The notes beneath the pieces were generated by a model, which was not told where the DNA came from, searched no databases, and saw nothing but the letters and a program-made list of their open reading frames with translations. A DNA stretch of 64,000 nt from Dethiosulfatibacter aminovorans DSM 17477 (lineage in GTDB: Bacteria; Bacillota; Clostridia; Tissierellales; Dethiosulfatibacteraceae). The first letter of the stretch is position 1, and every line of letters starts with the position of its first letter. The position numbers and the translations under genes were made by a program. The DNA lies in NCBI RefSeq assembly GCF_900142005.1, contig NZ_FQZL01000009.1:1-64000 (forward strand), written 5' to 3'. Of the stretch, positions 15,909 through 26,000 are shown piece by piece.

Positions 15909-18557
15909 ATGAACAATTTGCCAAAGAATTACAATCCAAAGGATTTCGAAGAAAGAATTTATGAAACATGGGAAAAGGAAGGTCATTTCCATGCAGAGGT
16001 GAACAAGGACAAGAAGCCCTTCACAATAGTGATACCGCCTCCAAACATCACAGGTCAGCTTCACATGGGTCATGCCCTTGACCATACCCTTCAGGACATA
16101 CTCATAAGATGGAAGAGGATGCAGGGATTTGAAACCCTGTGGCTTCCGGGATCGGACCATGCCAGCATAGCTACTGAAGTGAAAGTGGTTGAAAAAATCA
16201 AGAATGAAGAAGGTATGACAAAGGAAGAAGTTGGAAGAGACGGCTTCCTTGAAAGAGCATGGAAGTGGAAGGACGAATTCGGCGGAAGAATCACAGAGCA
16301 GATGAGAAAGCTTGGGGATTCATGCGATTGGGAAAGAGAAAGGTTCACCATGGACCAGGGATGTTCCGATGCAGTTACCCAGGTATTCATAGATCTCTAC
16401 AACAAGGGACTTATCTACAGGGGAAACAGGATAATCAACTGGTGTCCTGATTGTCTTACTTCAATATCGGATGCAGAGGTTGAACATGAGGACAAACCGG
16501 GTAACTACTACTATGTGAAATACTTCTTTGTTGACAATGAAGAAGAGTACTTCACAATAGCCACGACAAGACCCGAAACAATCTTCGGTGATACTGCAAT
16601 AGCGGTACATCCCGATGATGAAAGATACAAGGACCTTATAGGAAAGAAGGTTATTGTTCCATTGACGGGTAGAGAAATTGAAATAATAGGCGACGAATAT
16701 CCTGACATGGAAAAGGGAACCGGAGCGCTTAAGGTTACTCCTTCCCATGACCCTAATGACTTCGAAATAGGACAAAGACACAACCTTGAGCAGCTTTCGT
16801 GCATGAACGAAGACGGTAGCATGAATGAAGTTGCCGGAAAGTACGAAGGCATGGACAGGTACGAGTGCAGAAAGCTTTTCGTCAAGGAGCTTGAGGAGAA
16901 GGGATACATAGTTAAGATTGAAGAAACAGACCATGCAGTTGGAACCTGCTACAGATGCAATACCGTTATAGAGCCAAGGATTTCAGAACAGTGGTTTGTA
17001 AACATGGAGCCTCTTGCAGGACCTGCAATAAAGGCTGTTAAGGATGGAGAAACAAAATTTGTTCCTGAAAGATTCGACAAGATATACTATCACTGGCTTG
17101 AGAATATAAGAGACTGGTGTATTTCAAGGCAGCTCTGGTGGGGACACAGGATACCTGCATACTACTGCAGCGACTGTGGAGAGACAATGGTTCAGAAGGA
17201 TGCCCCTGAAAAATGCAGCAAGTGCGGAAGTACAAATGTAAAACAGGATGAAGATGTACTGGATACATGGTTCAGTTCAGCCCTGTGGCCTTTCTCGACT
17301 CTTGGATGGCCAAATGATACGGAGGAGCTCAAGTATTTCTATCCTACAGATGTTCTCGTTACTGGATACGATATTATCTTCTTCTGGATAGTAAGGATGA
17401 TGTTCTCGGGTATAGAGCAGATGGAAGAGATTCCGTTCAAGCATGTATTTGTTCACGGTCTTGTAAGGGATGCAGATGGAAGGAAGATGTCCAAGTCCCT
17501 TGGAAATGGAGTGGATCCCCTTGAAGTAATCGACCAGTACGGTGCGGATGCACTTAGATTCATGCTTATGACAGGAATAACGGCAGGTAATGATACGAGG
17601 TTCAAGGTTGAAAAGCTTGAATCAAGCAGAAACTTTGCAAACAAGCTGTGGAATGCTTCAAGATTTGTTCTTATGAATGTTGAGTCCGACATCATAGATG
17701 AAGAGACAGCAATGAAGAACCTGAAGCCTGAAGACAAGTGGATAATGTCAAGGGTTAACTATGTATCCAAGGATATCACTGCAAACCTTGACAATTTTGA
17801 TCTTGGAATTGCAGTGCACAAGATATATGAATTCATCTGGAACGAATACTGTGACTGGTACATAGAGCTTGTGAAGCCAAGATTGTATGGAGAAGCCGGT
17901 GTTGACAAGGATACGGCAATATTCGTGCTGATAAAGGTTATGAAGGACATGCTCAAGCTTCTTCACCCCTTCATGCCTTTCATAACTGAAGAAATCTGGG
18001 GATACCTTCCTGGAAATGATGAGAGACTTATTGTTTCTTCATGGCCGGTATACAGTGATGACAATTGCTTCCAGGATGCTGAAGATCAGATGGAGCTTGC
18101 CATGAATATTGTTAGAAGTATAAGGAATATAAAGGCAGAAATGGATGTTATACCTTCAAAGAAGGTTACCGCTCATTTCATACCAGGAAACGATAAAATC
18201 AGTGGTATGATTGAAGAAGGAAAAGGATACTTCAGCAATCTTGCAAATGTTGAAGAAATAAAGATCATCGGCAGCAAGGAAGAGGCTGGAGACAACGCTG
18301 CATCTTCAGTGATAGACGGAGTTGAAATCTACATTCCCCTTGCAGACCTCATAGACTTTGAGAAGGAAGTTGAAAGGCTTGAAAAGGAGAAGTCCAAGCT
18401 TGAAGGAGAAATCAAGAGAGCTGAAGGCAAGCTCAACAACAAAGGCTTCACGGACAAGGCTCCCGAGAAGGTCGTTGCAGCCGAAAGGGAAAAGCTTGAG
18501 AAGTACAAGGACATGTTCGCCAAGGTAATCGAGAGGATAGAACAGCTTAAGAAATAA
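15909..18557 (+). CDS. valS: Valyl-tRNA synthetase
   Basis: This class I synthetase (882 residues, full length) charges tRNA-Val and edits mischarged threonine. The HIGH motif appears as HMGH near residue 53 (PPNITGQLHMGHALD). The CP1 editing domain lies around residues 190-340 (ATTRPETIFGDTA), and KMSKS is near residue 525 (GRKMSKSLGNG). Residues 815-882 are the C-terminal coiled coil characteristic of ValRS. AGGAG precedes ATG 15909. It is regulated by the upstream T-box. Confidence 0.97.
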   Translation: MNNLPKNYNPKDFEERIYETWEKEGHFHAEVNKDKKPFTIVIPPPNITGQLHMGHALDHTLQDILIRWKRMQGFETLWLPGSDHASIATEVKVVEKIKNEEGMTKEEVGRDGFLERAWKWKDEFGGRITEQMRKLGDSCDWERERFTMDQGCSDAVTQVFIDLYNKGLIYRGNRIINWCPDCLTSISDAEVEHEDKPGNYYYVKYFFVDNEEEYFTIATTRPETIFGDTAIAVHPDDERYKDLIGKKVIVPLTGREIEIIGDEYPDMEKGTGALKVTPSHDPNDFEIGQRHNLEQLSCMNEDGSMNEVAGKYEGMDRYECRKLFVKELEEKGYIVKIEETDHAVGTCYRCNTVIEPRISEQWFVNMEPLAGPAIKAVKDGETKFVPERFDKIYYHWLENIRDWCISRQLWWGHRIPAYYCSDCGETMVQKDAPEKCSKCGSTNVKQDEDVLDTWFSSALWPFSTLGWPNDTEELKYFYPTDVLVTGYDIIFFWIVRMMFSGIEQMEEIPFKHVFVHGLVRDADGRKMSKSLGNGVDPLEVIDQYGADALRFMLMTGITAGNDTRFKVEKLESSRNFANKLWNASRFVLMNVESDIIDEETAMKNLKPEDKWIMSRVNYVSKDITANLDNFDLGIAVHKIYEFIWNEYCDWYIELVKPRLYGEAGVDKDTAIFVLIKVMKDMLKLLHPFMPFITEEIWGYLPGNDERLIVSSWPVYSDDNCFQDAEDQMELAMNIVRSIRNIKAEMDVIPSKKVTAHFIPGNDKISGMIEEGKGYFSNLANVEEIKIIGSKEEAGDNAASSVIDGVEIYIPLADLIDFEKEVERLEKEKSKLEGEIKRAEGKLNNKGFTDKAPEKVVAAEREKLEKYKDMFAKVIERIEQLKK

Positions 18558-18658
18558 TATTGAATTCAGCTCCCTACTCACTCGTTACGACAATCTGAAA
18601 TTGATAATGATGATTATCGAAACTTGAATTCGAGACCTCGCTGAAATTCAATATTATT
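18553..18658. repeat. R2 structured repeat, copy a
   Basis: The left arm (18553-18570) and right arm (18640-18658) are self-complementary over about 18 bases and end in CAGC / GCTG. Between them are the conserved CTCCCTACTC and CGAGACCTCG and an inner stem CGACAATC / GATTATCG. The left arm includes the valS stop codon. Other copies are at 27272, 56178 and 56310. Confidence 0.75.
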
Positions 18659-18679
18659 GGGGAACAACAGGATAAAAAG

Positions 18680-18725
18680 GAAAGACTACGGAGACTGACC
18701 ATATATGAAGTTTCCGTAGTCTTTT
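18680..18725. terminator. Two-way terminator between valS and the patatin gene
   Basis: AAAGACTACGGA and TCCGTAGTCTTT form a 12-bp stem flanked by A on the left and T on the right, so it works for both converging transcripts. Confidence 0.85.
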
Positions 18726-18742
18726 AAATTGATTTTCTGATT

Positions 18743-20041
18743 TCATTTGGCAAGAAGCCTTTTGTCCCTGGTCTTCATGAAATCAAGGAAGAGGTAGGCT
18801 ATGTAGACCTTAGGTACATATTTCAGCAGGTATTTCTTGCTGGTCTTGTCGCTTGCTCCGAGGGATATGAAATATGCAGCAAGATTTTTCTTGTTGATAT
18901 CGTTGAATTCCATGGATTTGTACATTTCCATTAAAGTTTTTCGGGACTGGACGTACTCGATGCTTTCCATGGTTTTTTTGTATTCTTCCAGGACTCTGCT
19001 GTAGAGTTCATCAGCAGAATAAAGCCTGATGTGTTCCATGTCGAAGAGTTCTGCTGTGATTTCAAGGCAGGCCTGCAGAACTGTTTTTGACGTCAGTTTG
19101 TGCTCTGAGTATTCATAAAGCCTTTTGATGAGGGGATATCTCATGCTTCTTGAATCTCCGTTTGAATCTTCTCTGATTCTGTCCAGAATTCCAATCAGTT
19201 CAATATCCGTTACGGGCTTGAGATATTTTGTATGCTCATATTCTTCAACGGAGGTGTTCAGGAAGTATTTCTTACCGTGAACCTTTCCGAAAGCCTTCAT
19301 GGCATCCAGGTAACCCATTTCAATGCCGGTCATTATCTTTTCGTGGTTGAACTCCAGTATGCCGCACAGTTCAGAGGAGTTTTTTATGTTGTACAATGAA
19401 TCTATGCCAAGACTTTTAGCGGTGTGGTTTTTGGACGGCACAGTTCCCGATAGATGGACGATGATGATATCCCTTATTCCGGAATTGGCAAGGAGTGGGG
19501 CTGGTATATTGTCGTAAACACCTCCGTCAATAAACTTCTTGCCGTCAATTTCCGCTGTCTTGAATATGGGCAGGTTGGCGCTTGCCATGATATAGTCGTT
19601 TATACGGCCTATGGGAATATCCTTTTTCATTACTGTCACAGGCTTTCTGTCTGACAGGGAATAGGTGACAAGGCCGTAGTCAATATCCGATCCCCGTATC
19701 CTGTCTTCGTCGAAATATTTGTCCATCATGGCCCTTAAGGGATCGACATTCAATCCGCTGCTCCTTATTGCTTTTATGAACATGGCTATCATGTTGTCGC
19801 TTTCAATTTCTATGAAGTTTGAAATGTTTATATTTGACCAAATCTCATATGCTGTTTCGAAGTCCCTTAGAGCAAAGAATGCTCCGTTTATGGCACCTAT
19901 GGAAGTGCCTGATACAGCTTTGATTTTTACACCAAGCTCATTGAGAGCTTTCCAGACACCGATCTCGTAGCAACCTTTTGTCCCTCCGCCTGCCAGCACC
20001 AGTCCGTATTCCTTGTTTATATCAATGATTTCTCTGTTCAT
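18743..20041 (-). CDS. Patatin-like phospholipase
   Basis: This 432-residue protein begins with a patatin domain, a Ser-Asp dyad lipid acyl hydrolase. The oxyanion glycine loop is GGGTKG (residues 18-23), the nucleophile Ser47 is in GTSIG, and Asp172 is in IDGGVYDN. The roughly 200-residue C-terminal part is helical and charged and I cannot assign it. GGTGGT precedes the ATG. It stands alone on the minus strand, and its substrate lipid is unknown. No signal peptide is seen, so it should be cytoplasmic. Confidence 0.9.
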   Translation of the reverse strand: MNREIIDINKEYGLVLAGGGTKGCYEIGVWKALNELGVKIKAVSGTSIGAINGAFFALRDFETAYEIWSNINISNFIEIESDNMIAMFIKAIRSSGLNVDPLRAMMDKYFDEDRIRGSDIDYGLVTYSLSDRKPVTVMKKDIPIGRINDYIMASANLPIFKTAEIDGKKFIDGGVYDNIPAPLLANSGIRDIIIVHLSGTVPSKNHTAKSLGIDSLYNIKNSSELCGILEFNHEKIMTGIEMGYLDAMKAFGKVHGKKYFLNTSVEEYEHTKYLKPVTDIELIGILDRIREDSNGDSRSMRYPLIKRLYEYSEHKLTSKTVLQACLEITAELFDMEHIRLYSADELYSRVLEEYKKTMESIEYVQSRKTLMEMYKSMEFNDINKKNLAAYFISLGASDKTSKKYLLKYVPKVYIAYLFLDFMKTRDKRLLAK

Positions 20042-20167
20042 AATTGCACCACCTGTAGTTTTTCCGGTTTAATAAAGTTGAAAGTACATATACAATACAA
20101 TATTAACAAAATTCCATATAATATACAACGTTGCTGAATAATTATTTATGAATTACGGTGGAGGTGT

Positions 20168-20173
20168 TATAAT
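20168..20173 (+). promoter_or_regulatory. Promoter -10 box of the PHP-amidohydrolase pair
   Basis: A perfect TATAAT lies 34 bases before ATG 20207. No good -35 box is seen. Confidence 0.45.
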
Positions 20174-20206
20174 ATAGTAGTTATTATCATTTACAAGGAG
20201 GCAACA

Positions 20207-21061
20207 ATGATTAAATTCAACTATCACAGTCACACTACATACTGTGACGGAATAAATACAATGGAAGAAATGGTGGAATCTGCAATAGAAAAGGGACTGA
20301 AATACTACGGGATATCATCCCACGCACCGGTGCCTTTTGAGACTGACTGGACAATGCCGAGCGACAAACTTGAAAGCTATCTTGCAGAAGTGGATAGGAT
20401 AAAGGGGAAATATGGCGATAGAATCAATATATTTAAAGGACTGGAAATAGATTATATACCGGGAATTGGAGCAATGCATATTGACAGGGGAATTATAGAG
20501 GGACTTGATTATATAGTAGGTTCAGTCCATTATCTTGCACATTTCGACAACGGCGTCATGTGGACGGTGGACTATAATAGAGATGAACTTGAGCAGGGAA
20601 TTAAAGAAAGCTTTGGAGGAAACACAAGAGAAGCCGTCGAATTCTACTACAAGTGTGTAGGGGACATGGCGCTTGAATTGAAGCCCGACATACTGGGTCA
20701 TCTTGACCTTATCAAGAAAAGCAACAGTGGAAATTACTTCTTCGATGAGAAGGAAAAATGGTATGTGGATGCGATAATGGATTGCCTTGGGAAAATCAAG
20801 GAAGGAGGATCCATAGTGGAAGTCAATTCCGGCGGTAAGGCCAGAGGGTATACAACCGAATACTACCCGTCCGACTGGATCATTAGTGAAATGATAAAGG
20901 TGGATATTCCAATGACGGTGAGTGGAGACTCACATACCGTCGAGGGGGTTGACTATGAATTTGAGGAAATGCTCGAAAAATTGAGGGAACTTGGATGCGA
21001 GAAGGTCAAGCTCCTCACAGAGAATGGATGGGAGGATATGGACATCAGGGAGGTACTATGA
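20207..21061 (+). CDS. PHP-domain phosphatase, HisJ (histidinol-phosphatase) family
   Basis: This 284-residue PHP metal-dependent phosphoesterase has the first metal motif HSHTTYCDG (residues 6-14), later ligands in ISSHAPVP and GSVHYLAH, and a final SGDSHT. It resembles HisJ-type histidinol phosphatases, but no histidine biosynthesis genes are nearby, so another phosphomonoester is possible. AAGGAGG precedes ATG 20207. Its stop overlaps the start of the amidohydrolase (ATGA), so the two are translated together. Confidence 0.85.
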   Translation: MIKFNYHSHTTYCDGINTMEEMVESAIEKGLKYYGISSHAPVPFETDWTMPSDKLESYLAEVDRIKGKYGDRINIFKGLEIDYIPGIGAMHIDRGIIEGLDYIVGSVHYLAHFDNGVMWTVDYNRDELEQGIKESFGGNTREAVEFYYKCVGDMALELKPDILGHLDLIKKSNSGNYFFDEKEKWYVDAIMDCLGKIKEGGSIVEVNSGGKARGYTTEYYPSDWIISEMIKVDIPMTVSGDSHTVEGVDYEFEEMLEKLRELGCEKVKLLTENGWEDMDIREVL

Positions 21062-22872
21062 TTCCTAAAATTAAGATAACCGGATTTGTGATTTTTGCTG
21101 CTTCCTTTATAATAGGTTTCTTTCAGGATGAAATGAGTCAGAGTGCCTTTGTGGCAGTTGGAATGGTTGCAGGACTTATGATTACAGCTTTTGGATTTTA
21201 TATGGAAAGCAAAAAGAAGAAAAGAGATGGGTCTGTTGAAAGACGGATATACTACAACGGGAAGTTTTATACCATGGATGATGATAATAATGTCCATTCG
21301 GCCATATATGTGGAAAGCGGCATAATAATGGATCTTGGAGACGATGATTCAATAATGAAAAGCCATGGCGAAAAAACAGATATGAAAATTGATCTTAGTG
21401 GCAAGGCTGCAGTGCCTGGGTTCAATGATTCCCATATGCATCTCTATTCCCTTGGTAAAAGCCTCGAATTTGTTGAATTGAGAAATGCAAAGTCCGTAGA
21501 GGATATGGTGGAAGCAGGTCTTGCATCCCTGAGTGAAAGGGTAAAAGTAGGCAGCAGTTGTTTTTATGGAAGAGGATGGAACCAGGAAAAATTTGCTGAC
21601 AAAAGATTTCCGTCAAGGCATGATTTGGACAGGATATCCACTGATATTCCAGTTGTTTTCACAAGAGTGTGCGGCCATGTTGCCTGTGTGAATTCAAAGG
21701 CTCTTGAATATTTCAACATAGACATGGATACTGTAGTGGAAGGCGGAGAAGTTGAAAAGGATGAAAGAGGGAGTCTTACTGGAATCTTGAAGGAGAATGC
21801 CTTGTCCCTTCTTGAAGGCAAGGAGGAAGGTGCATCTGTTGGAGAAATCATGAAGGTAATTGAAAATGCCCAGAAAAAACTTCTGGCTTTCGGTATAACC
21901 AGTGTACAGACTGACGACCTTCAACATCCTGGTGGAGGCTGGGTTAATATTGTTAAAGCTTATGTTAATCTTGTGAAAAATAAGAAATTGAAACTAAGGG
22001 TAACAGAACAGTGCCTTTTCTTTAAGCTTGAAAATTTCAGACAGTTCATTGAAAGGGGAGTTCATGGAATGGATTTGGAAAACAGATTCAGGATAGGTCC
22101 CCTTAAACTTCTGGCAGACGGCTCCCTTGGGGCAAGGACAGCTCTTCTGGAGGAGGAATATTCGGATGACGAAGGGAATTTTGGAATATCGGCCTATACA
22201 GAGGAACAGATTTATGAATTCATAGACCTTGCCCATAAAAACGGTATTCCTGTAGCGGTCCATGCAATAGGAGACAAAATGATGGACATTGTTTTGGATG
22301 CCATCCATAAATCAAGGGAAATCAATGAAGGGGTTGTTCTCAGGGATGGAATAGTACATTGTCAGATAATGAATGAAAATCTTTTTGACAAGTTCAGGGA
22401 ATTCAAAATAGGAGCATATATACAGCCTGTCTTTACGGTAAACGACTGGAAGATTGTTGAAAGCAGGGTGGGGCCTGACAGAACTGAATATTCCTATAAT
22501 TGGAAAACCTTTGTGGAAATGGGTATAAAACCTTCTTTTGGAACCGATTCTCCTGTGGAAAGTCCAAATCCACTTGAAAACATATATGCGGCTGTAACAA
22601 GAAAGGACTTTGATGGATTCCCTGAAGGAGGATGGAAACCTGAACAAAGGCTTACGGTGAGTGAAGCGATAAAATGCTATACTGTAAATTCGGCAAGGAT
22701 GACTGGAGAGGAAGATAAAAAGGGCGTTCTTGAAAGTGGAAAATATGCCGACTTTGCTGTTCTTTCTGATGATATATTTGCAATGGCTCAAGAAAAGATA
22801 AAGGATGTATCCGTTGAAATGACTGTAATAAATGGGGAAATCGAATATTCGGCCAATAATACCATATGTTGA
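21058..22872 (+). CDS. Membrane-anchored YtcJ-like amidohydrolase
   Basis: From ATG 21058, which overlaps the preceding stop and has GGGAGGT upstream, this is a 604-residue protein. Residues 6-22 and 30-48 are hydrophobic helices followed by a lysine patch (SKKKKRD). The remaining 540 residues are an amidohydrolase_3 (YtcJ) hydrolase with the metal-binding HxH in DSHMHLYSLG (about residue 125), VHAIGD and the late GTDSPVE. The substrate is unknown; relatives cleave amides, carbamates or formamides. The two-helix N-terminus is unusual because YtcJ proteins are generally soluble. The in-frame start at 20995 lies deep inside the PHP gene and is less likely. Confidence 0.88.
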   Translation: MIPKIKITGFVIFAASFIIGFFQDEMSQSAFVAVGMVAGLMITAFGFYMESKKKKRDGSVERRIYYNGKFYTMDDDNNVHSAIYVESGIIMDLGDDDSIMKSHGEKTDMKIDLSGKAAVPGFNDSHMHLYSLGKSLEFVELRNAKSVEDMVEAGLASLSERVKVGSSCFYGRGWNQEKFADKRFPSRHDLDRISTDIPVVFTRVCGHVACVNSKALEYFNIDMDTVVEGGEVEKDERGSLTGILKENALSLLEGKEEGASVGEIMKVIENAQKKLLAFGITSVQTDDLQHPGGGWVNIVKAYVNLVKNKKLKLRVTEQCLFFKLENFRQFIERGVHGMDLENRFRIGPLKLLADGSLGARTALLEEEYSDDEGNFGISAYTEEQIYEFIDLAHKNGIPVAVHAIGDKMMDIVLDAIHKSREINEGVVLRDGIVHCQIMNENLFDKFREFKIGAYIQPVFTVNDWKIVESRVGPDRTEYSYNWKTFVEMGIKPSFGTDSPVESPNPLENIYAAVTRKDFDGFPEGGWKPEQRLTVSEAIKCYTVNSARMTGEEDKKGVLESGKYADFAVLSDDIFAMAQEKIKDVSVEMTVINGEIEYSANNTIC

Positions 22873-22879
22873 AAACTAT

Positions 22880-22908
22880 AAAGTTCGTTTCGTAACGAAC
22901 TTTATTTT
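22880..22908 (+). terminator. Terminator after the amidohydrolase gene
   Basis: AAAGTTCGTT and AACGAACTTT form a perfect 10-bp stem with a TCGT loop, followed by ATTTTG. Confidence 0.85.
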
Positions 22909-22939
22909 GAAATACGCAAGAAAAACTTCCCTAAAATCA

Positions 22940-22968
22940 TTGACATGTTACAGTTTTTTTTGTATTAT
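22940..22968 (+). promoter_or_regulatory. Promoter of the purine operon
   Basis: TTGACA (22940-22945) and TATTAT (22963-22968) are 17 bases apart. The leader to purL is only about 30 bases, too short for a purine riboswitch. Confidence 0.8.
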
Positions 22969-23004
22969 GTTACTACATTGAATTAGCTTAAGGAGAAGAG
23001 TGAA

Positions 23005-26000
23005 ATGGGCGGAGTAAAAAGAGTATTTGTTGAAAAAAGACCCGGCTTTGATGTCGTAAGCAGTCATCTGATGCAGGAACTTGCAACAAATCTTAAAATT
23101 GATAATATTAATAAGGTAAGAATATTGAACAGATATGATGTTTCCGGAATTGAAGACGACGTTTTCAATCAGGCTGTCATATCTGTTTTTTCAGAGAACA
23201 ATCAGGACCACGTACATCTTGACGGTGTTGAACTTGGAAGCAATGTTTTTGGAGTTGAATATCTTCCGGGACAATATGACCAGAGGGCGGATTCGGCTGC
23301 ACAATGCATCCAGATTCTTTCTTCAGGAGAGAGGCCTGTAGTGAAATATGCCAAAATAATTGACATTGAAGGCAATATAAGTCAGGAAGACTTGAAAAGA
23401 ATAAAGGACTATTTGATCAATCCGGTAGATTCAAGGGAAGCAGCGATGGAAATGCCAGTTTCGTTGGAAGACATATACCCTGAACCTCCGGATGTTGCTG
23501 TCTGTGAAGGATTCATAGGCTATTCGGAAGATGAAGTGGAAGGATACAGAATTGAAATGGGCTTTGCAATGAGCAGGGAAGACCTCTTGTTTTGCCAGAA
23601 GTATTTCAGGGATGAAGAAAAGAGAAATCCTACCGTTACCGAGCTTAAGGTAATAGATACATACTGGTCGGATCACTGCAGACATACAACATTCCTGACT
23701 GAATTTGACAATATTGAATTTGAAGATGGAATCATTTCAGCTGATATAAAGAATACATATGACAGATATGTAGATATAAGGAAGGAAGTATACGGCGACA
23801 GGATTCAAGAGAAAGAAGAATGCCTCATGGATATAGCGGTTCTTGCCATGAAGCATTTGAGAAAGGCTGGAAAGCTTGAAGATCTTGAAGTCTCAAGTGA
23901 AATCAATGCATGCTCCATAGAGGTGGATGCCGACGTAGATGGAAAGACTGAAAAATGGCTTGTAATGTTCAAGAATGAAACCCACAATCACCCCACGGAA
24001 ATAGAGCCTTTCGGTGGTGCGGCAACCTGTCTTGGGGGAGCCATAAGGGATCCGCTGTCAGGCAGGTCCTATGTATACCAGGCAATGAGGGTGACAGGCA
24101 GCGGTGATCCTACAGTTGACTTGTCTGAGACTTTGCCGGGCAAGCTTCCGCAGGTTAAGATTACGACTGAGGCAGCCCACGGATACAGCTCATATGGAAA
24201 TCAGATAGGCCTTGCAACGGGTAAGGTCGAAGAAATATATCATGACGATTACAGGGCCAAAAGAATGGAAATCGGTGCTGTAATAGCTGCTGCTCCAAAG
24301 GAAAATGTGGTCAGGCTTGAGTCGGACCCTGGAGATATAATAATCCTTGTGGGTGGAAGAACCGGAAGAGACGGATGCGGAGGAGCAACAGGTTCGTCAA
24401 AGGAACATGACGAAGAATCAATCCTTGTATGCGGTTCGGAAGTTCAAAAGGGAAATGCACCTGAAGAAAGAAAGATACAGAGACTATTCAGAAACGACAA
24501 GCTGAGTAAAATGATAAAGAAATGCAACGACTTTGGTGCCGGCGGAGTTTCCGTTGCCATTGGAGAACTTGCAGACAGTCTTGATATAGACCTTGACAAG
24601 GTCCTCAAGAAGTATGACGGACTTGACGGTACTGAACTTGCCATATCGGAATCTCAGGAAAGAATGGCTGTCGTTGTTGACGAGAAGAATGTAGACAGGT
24701 TCATAGAGCTTGCTTATAAGGAAAATCTTGAAACTGCAATAGTGGCAAAGGTTACTGATACAGGCAGACTTGTAATGAAGTGGAGAGGGGATGCTATTCT
24801 TGACATTTCAAGAGACTTCCTTGAAACGAACGGAGTCAAGCAGAAATGCGATATCTATGTATCGGAACCTTCTGAAAAAGCTGAAACAGAAACAAGAAGC
24901 ATAGATTGCGACAACGACGATTTGAAAAATGCATGGATTGACAATTTGAGGAAGCTGAACAATGCTTCCCAGAAAGGACTTGTTGAAAGATTCGACTCTA
25001 CTGTTGGAGCAGGAACTGTTCTGATGCCTTTTGGTGGAAAGTACCAGTTGACGCCGACAGAAGGTATGTCTGCCAAACTTCCCGTACTTGGAGGTAATAC
25101 TGATACTTGTACCTTGATGGCGCATGGATTCGATCCTGACCTTTCAAAGTGGAGTCCATATCATGGAGCCCAGTATGCGGTGATTCACTCCCTTGCCAAG
25201 ATTGTAGCAATGGGTGGAGATTACAGCAAGGTGAGGCTGACTCTTCAGGAATATTTTGAAAAACTCAACAAGGAAAAGAAGAGATGGGGCAAGCCTTTCA
25301 CGGCTCTCCTTGGAGCGTTCAAGGCACAGACGGAACTTGACATACCTGCCATAGGAGGAAAGGACAGCATGTCCGGTACCTTCAAGGATATGGATGTTCC
25401 GCCAACACTTGTATCATTTGCGGTAACTCATGCAAAGGCAAGCAAGGTCATATCCCCTGAATTCAAGAAGGCCGGATCATATATTGCTGCAGTCAAAATA
25501 AAGCAGGATGAAAACGGACTTCCGGTATATGAAGACATAAGGAACAAATATAAAAGGATAGCGGAGCTTGTTGAAAAGGGAAGCATTCTGTCAGCCCATA
25601 CAATAGGAAAAGGCGGACTGGGAGCTGCAATATCAAAGATGGCTTTTGGAAACAAGATAGGAGCACTTTGCAAATTCAATACTGATTTGAACAGTTTGTT
25701 CGAACCGTCATATGGTTCACTTGTCCTTGAAGTTGAATCCCTTGACAATCTTGAAGGTCTTGAACATGTAAGCATAGGAAAGACAATCGAAGAAGAGATA
25801 ATCAAGATAAATTGTGTGGAAATAGAAATTGACGAGATGATTGAAGCCTGGATGAAGCCTCTTGACAATGTCTTCCCTGCCAAGGAAGATATTGATGGCG
25901 GAGTCAAGGAGTTTAAATATACTAAAGGAACAGTGATCACAGGTAAAGGTGGAATAGCAAAGCCTAAGGTATTCATTCCCGTTTTCCCGGGATCAAACTG

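Noticed and set aside
22880..22903. ACGAAC-containing inverted repeat before the purine operon as a PurR box
   Set aside because: The repeat is a tight 10-bp hairpin with a 4-base loop followed by T, so a terminator explains it better; Bacillus PurBoxes are about 16 bases apart.
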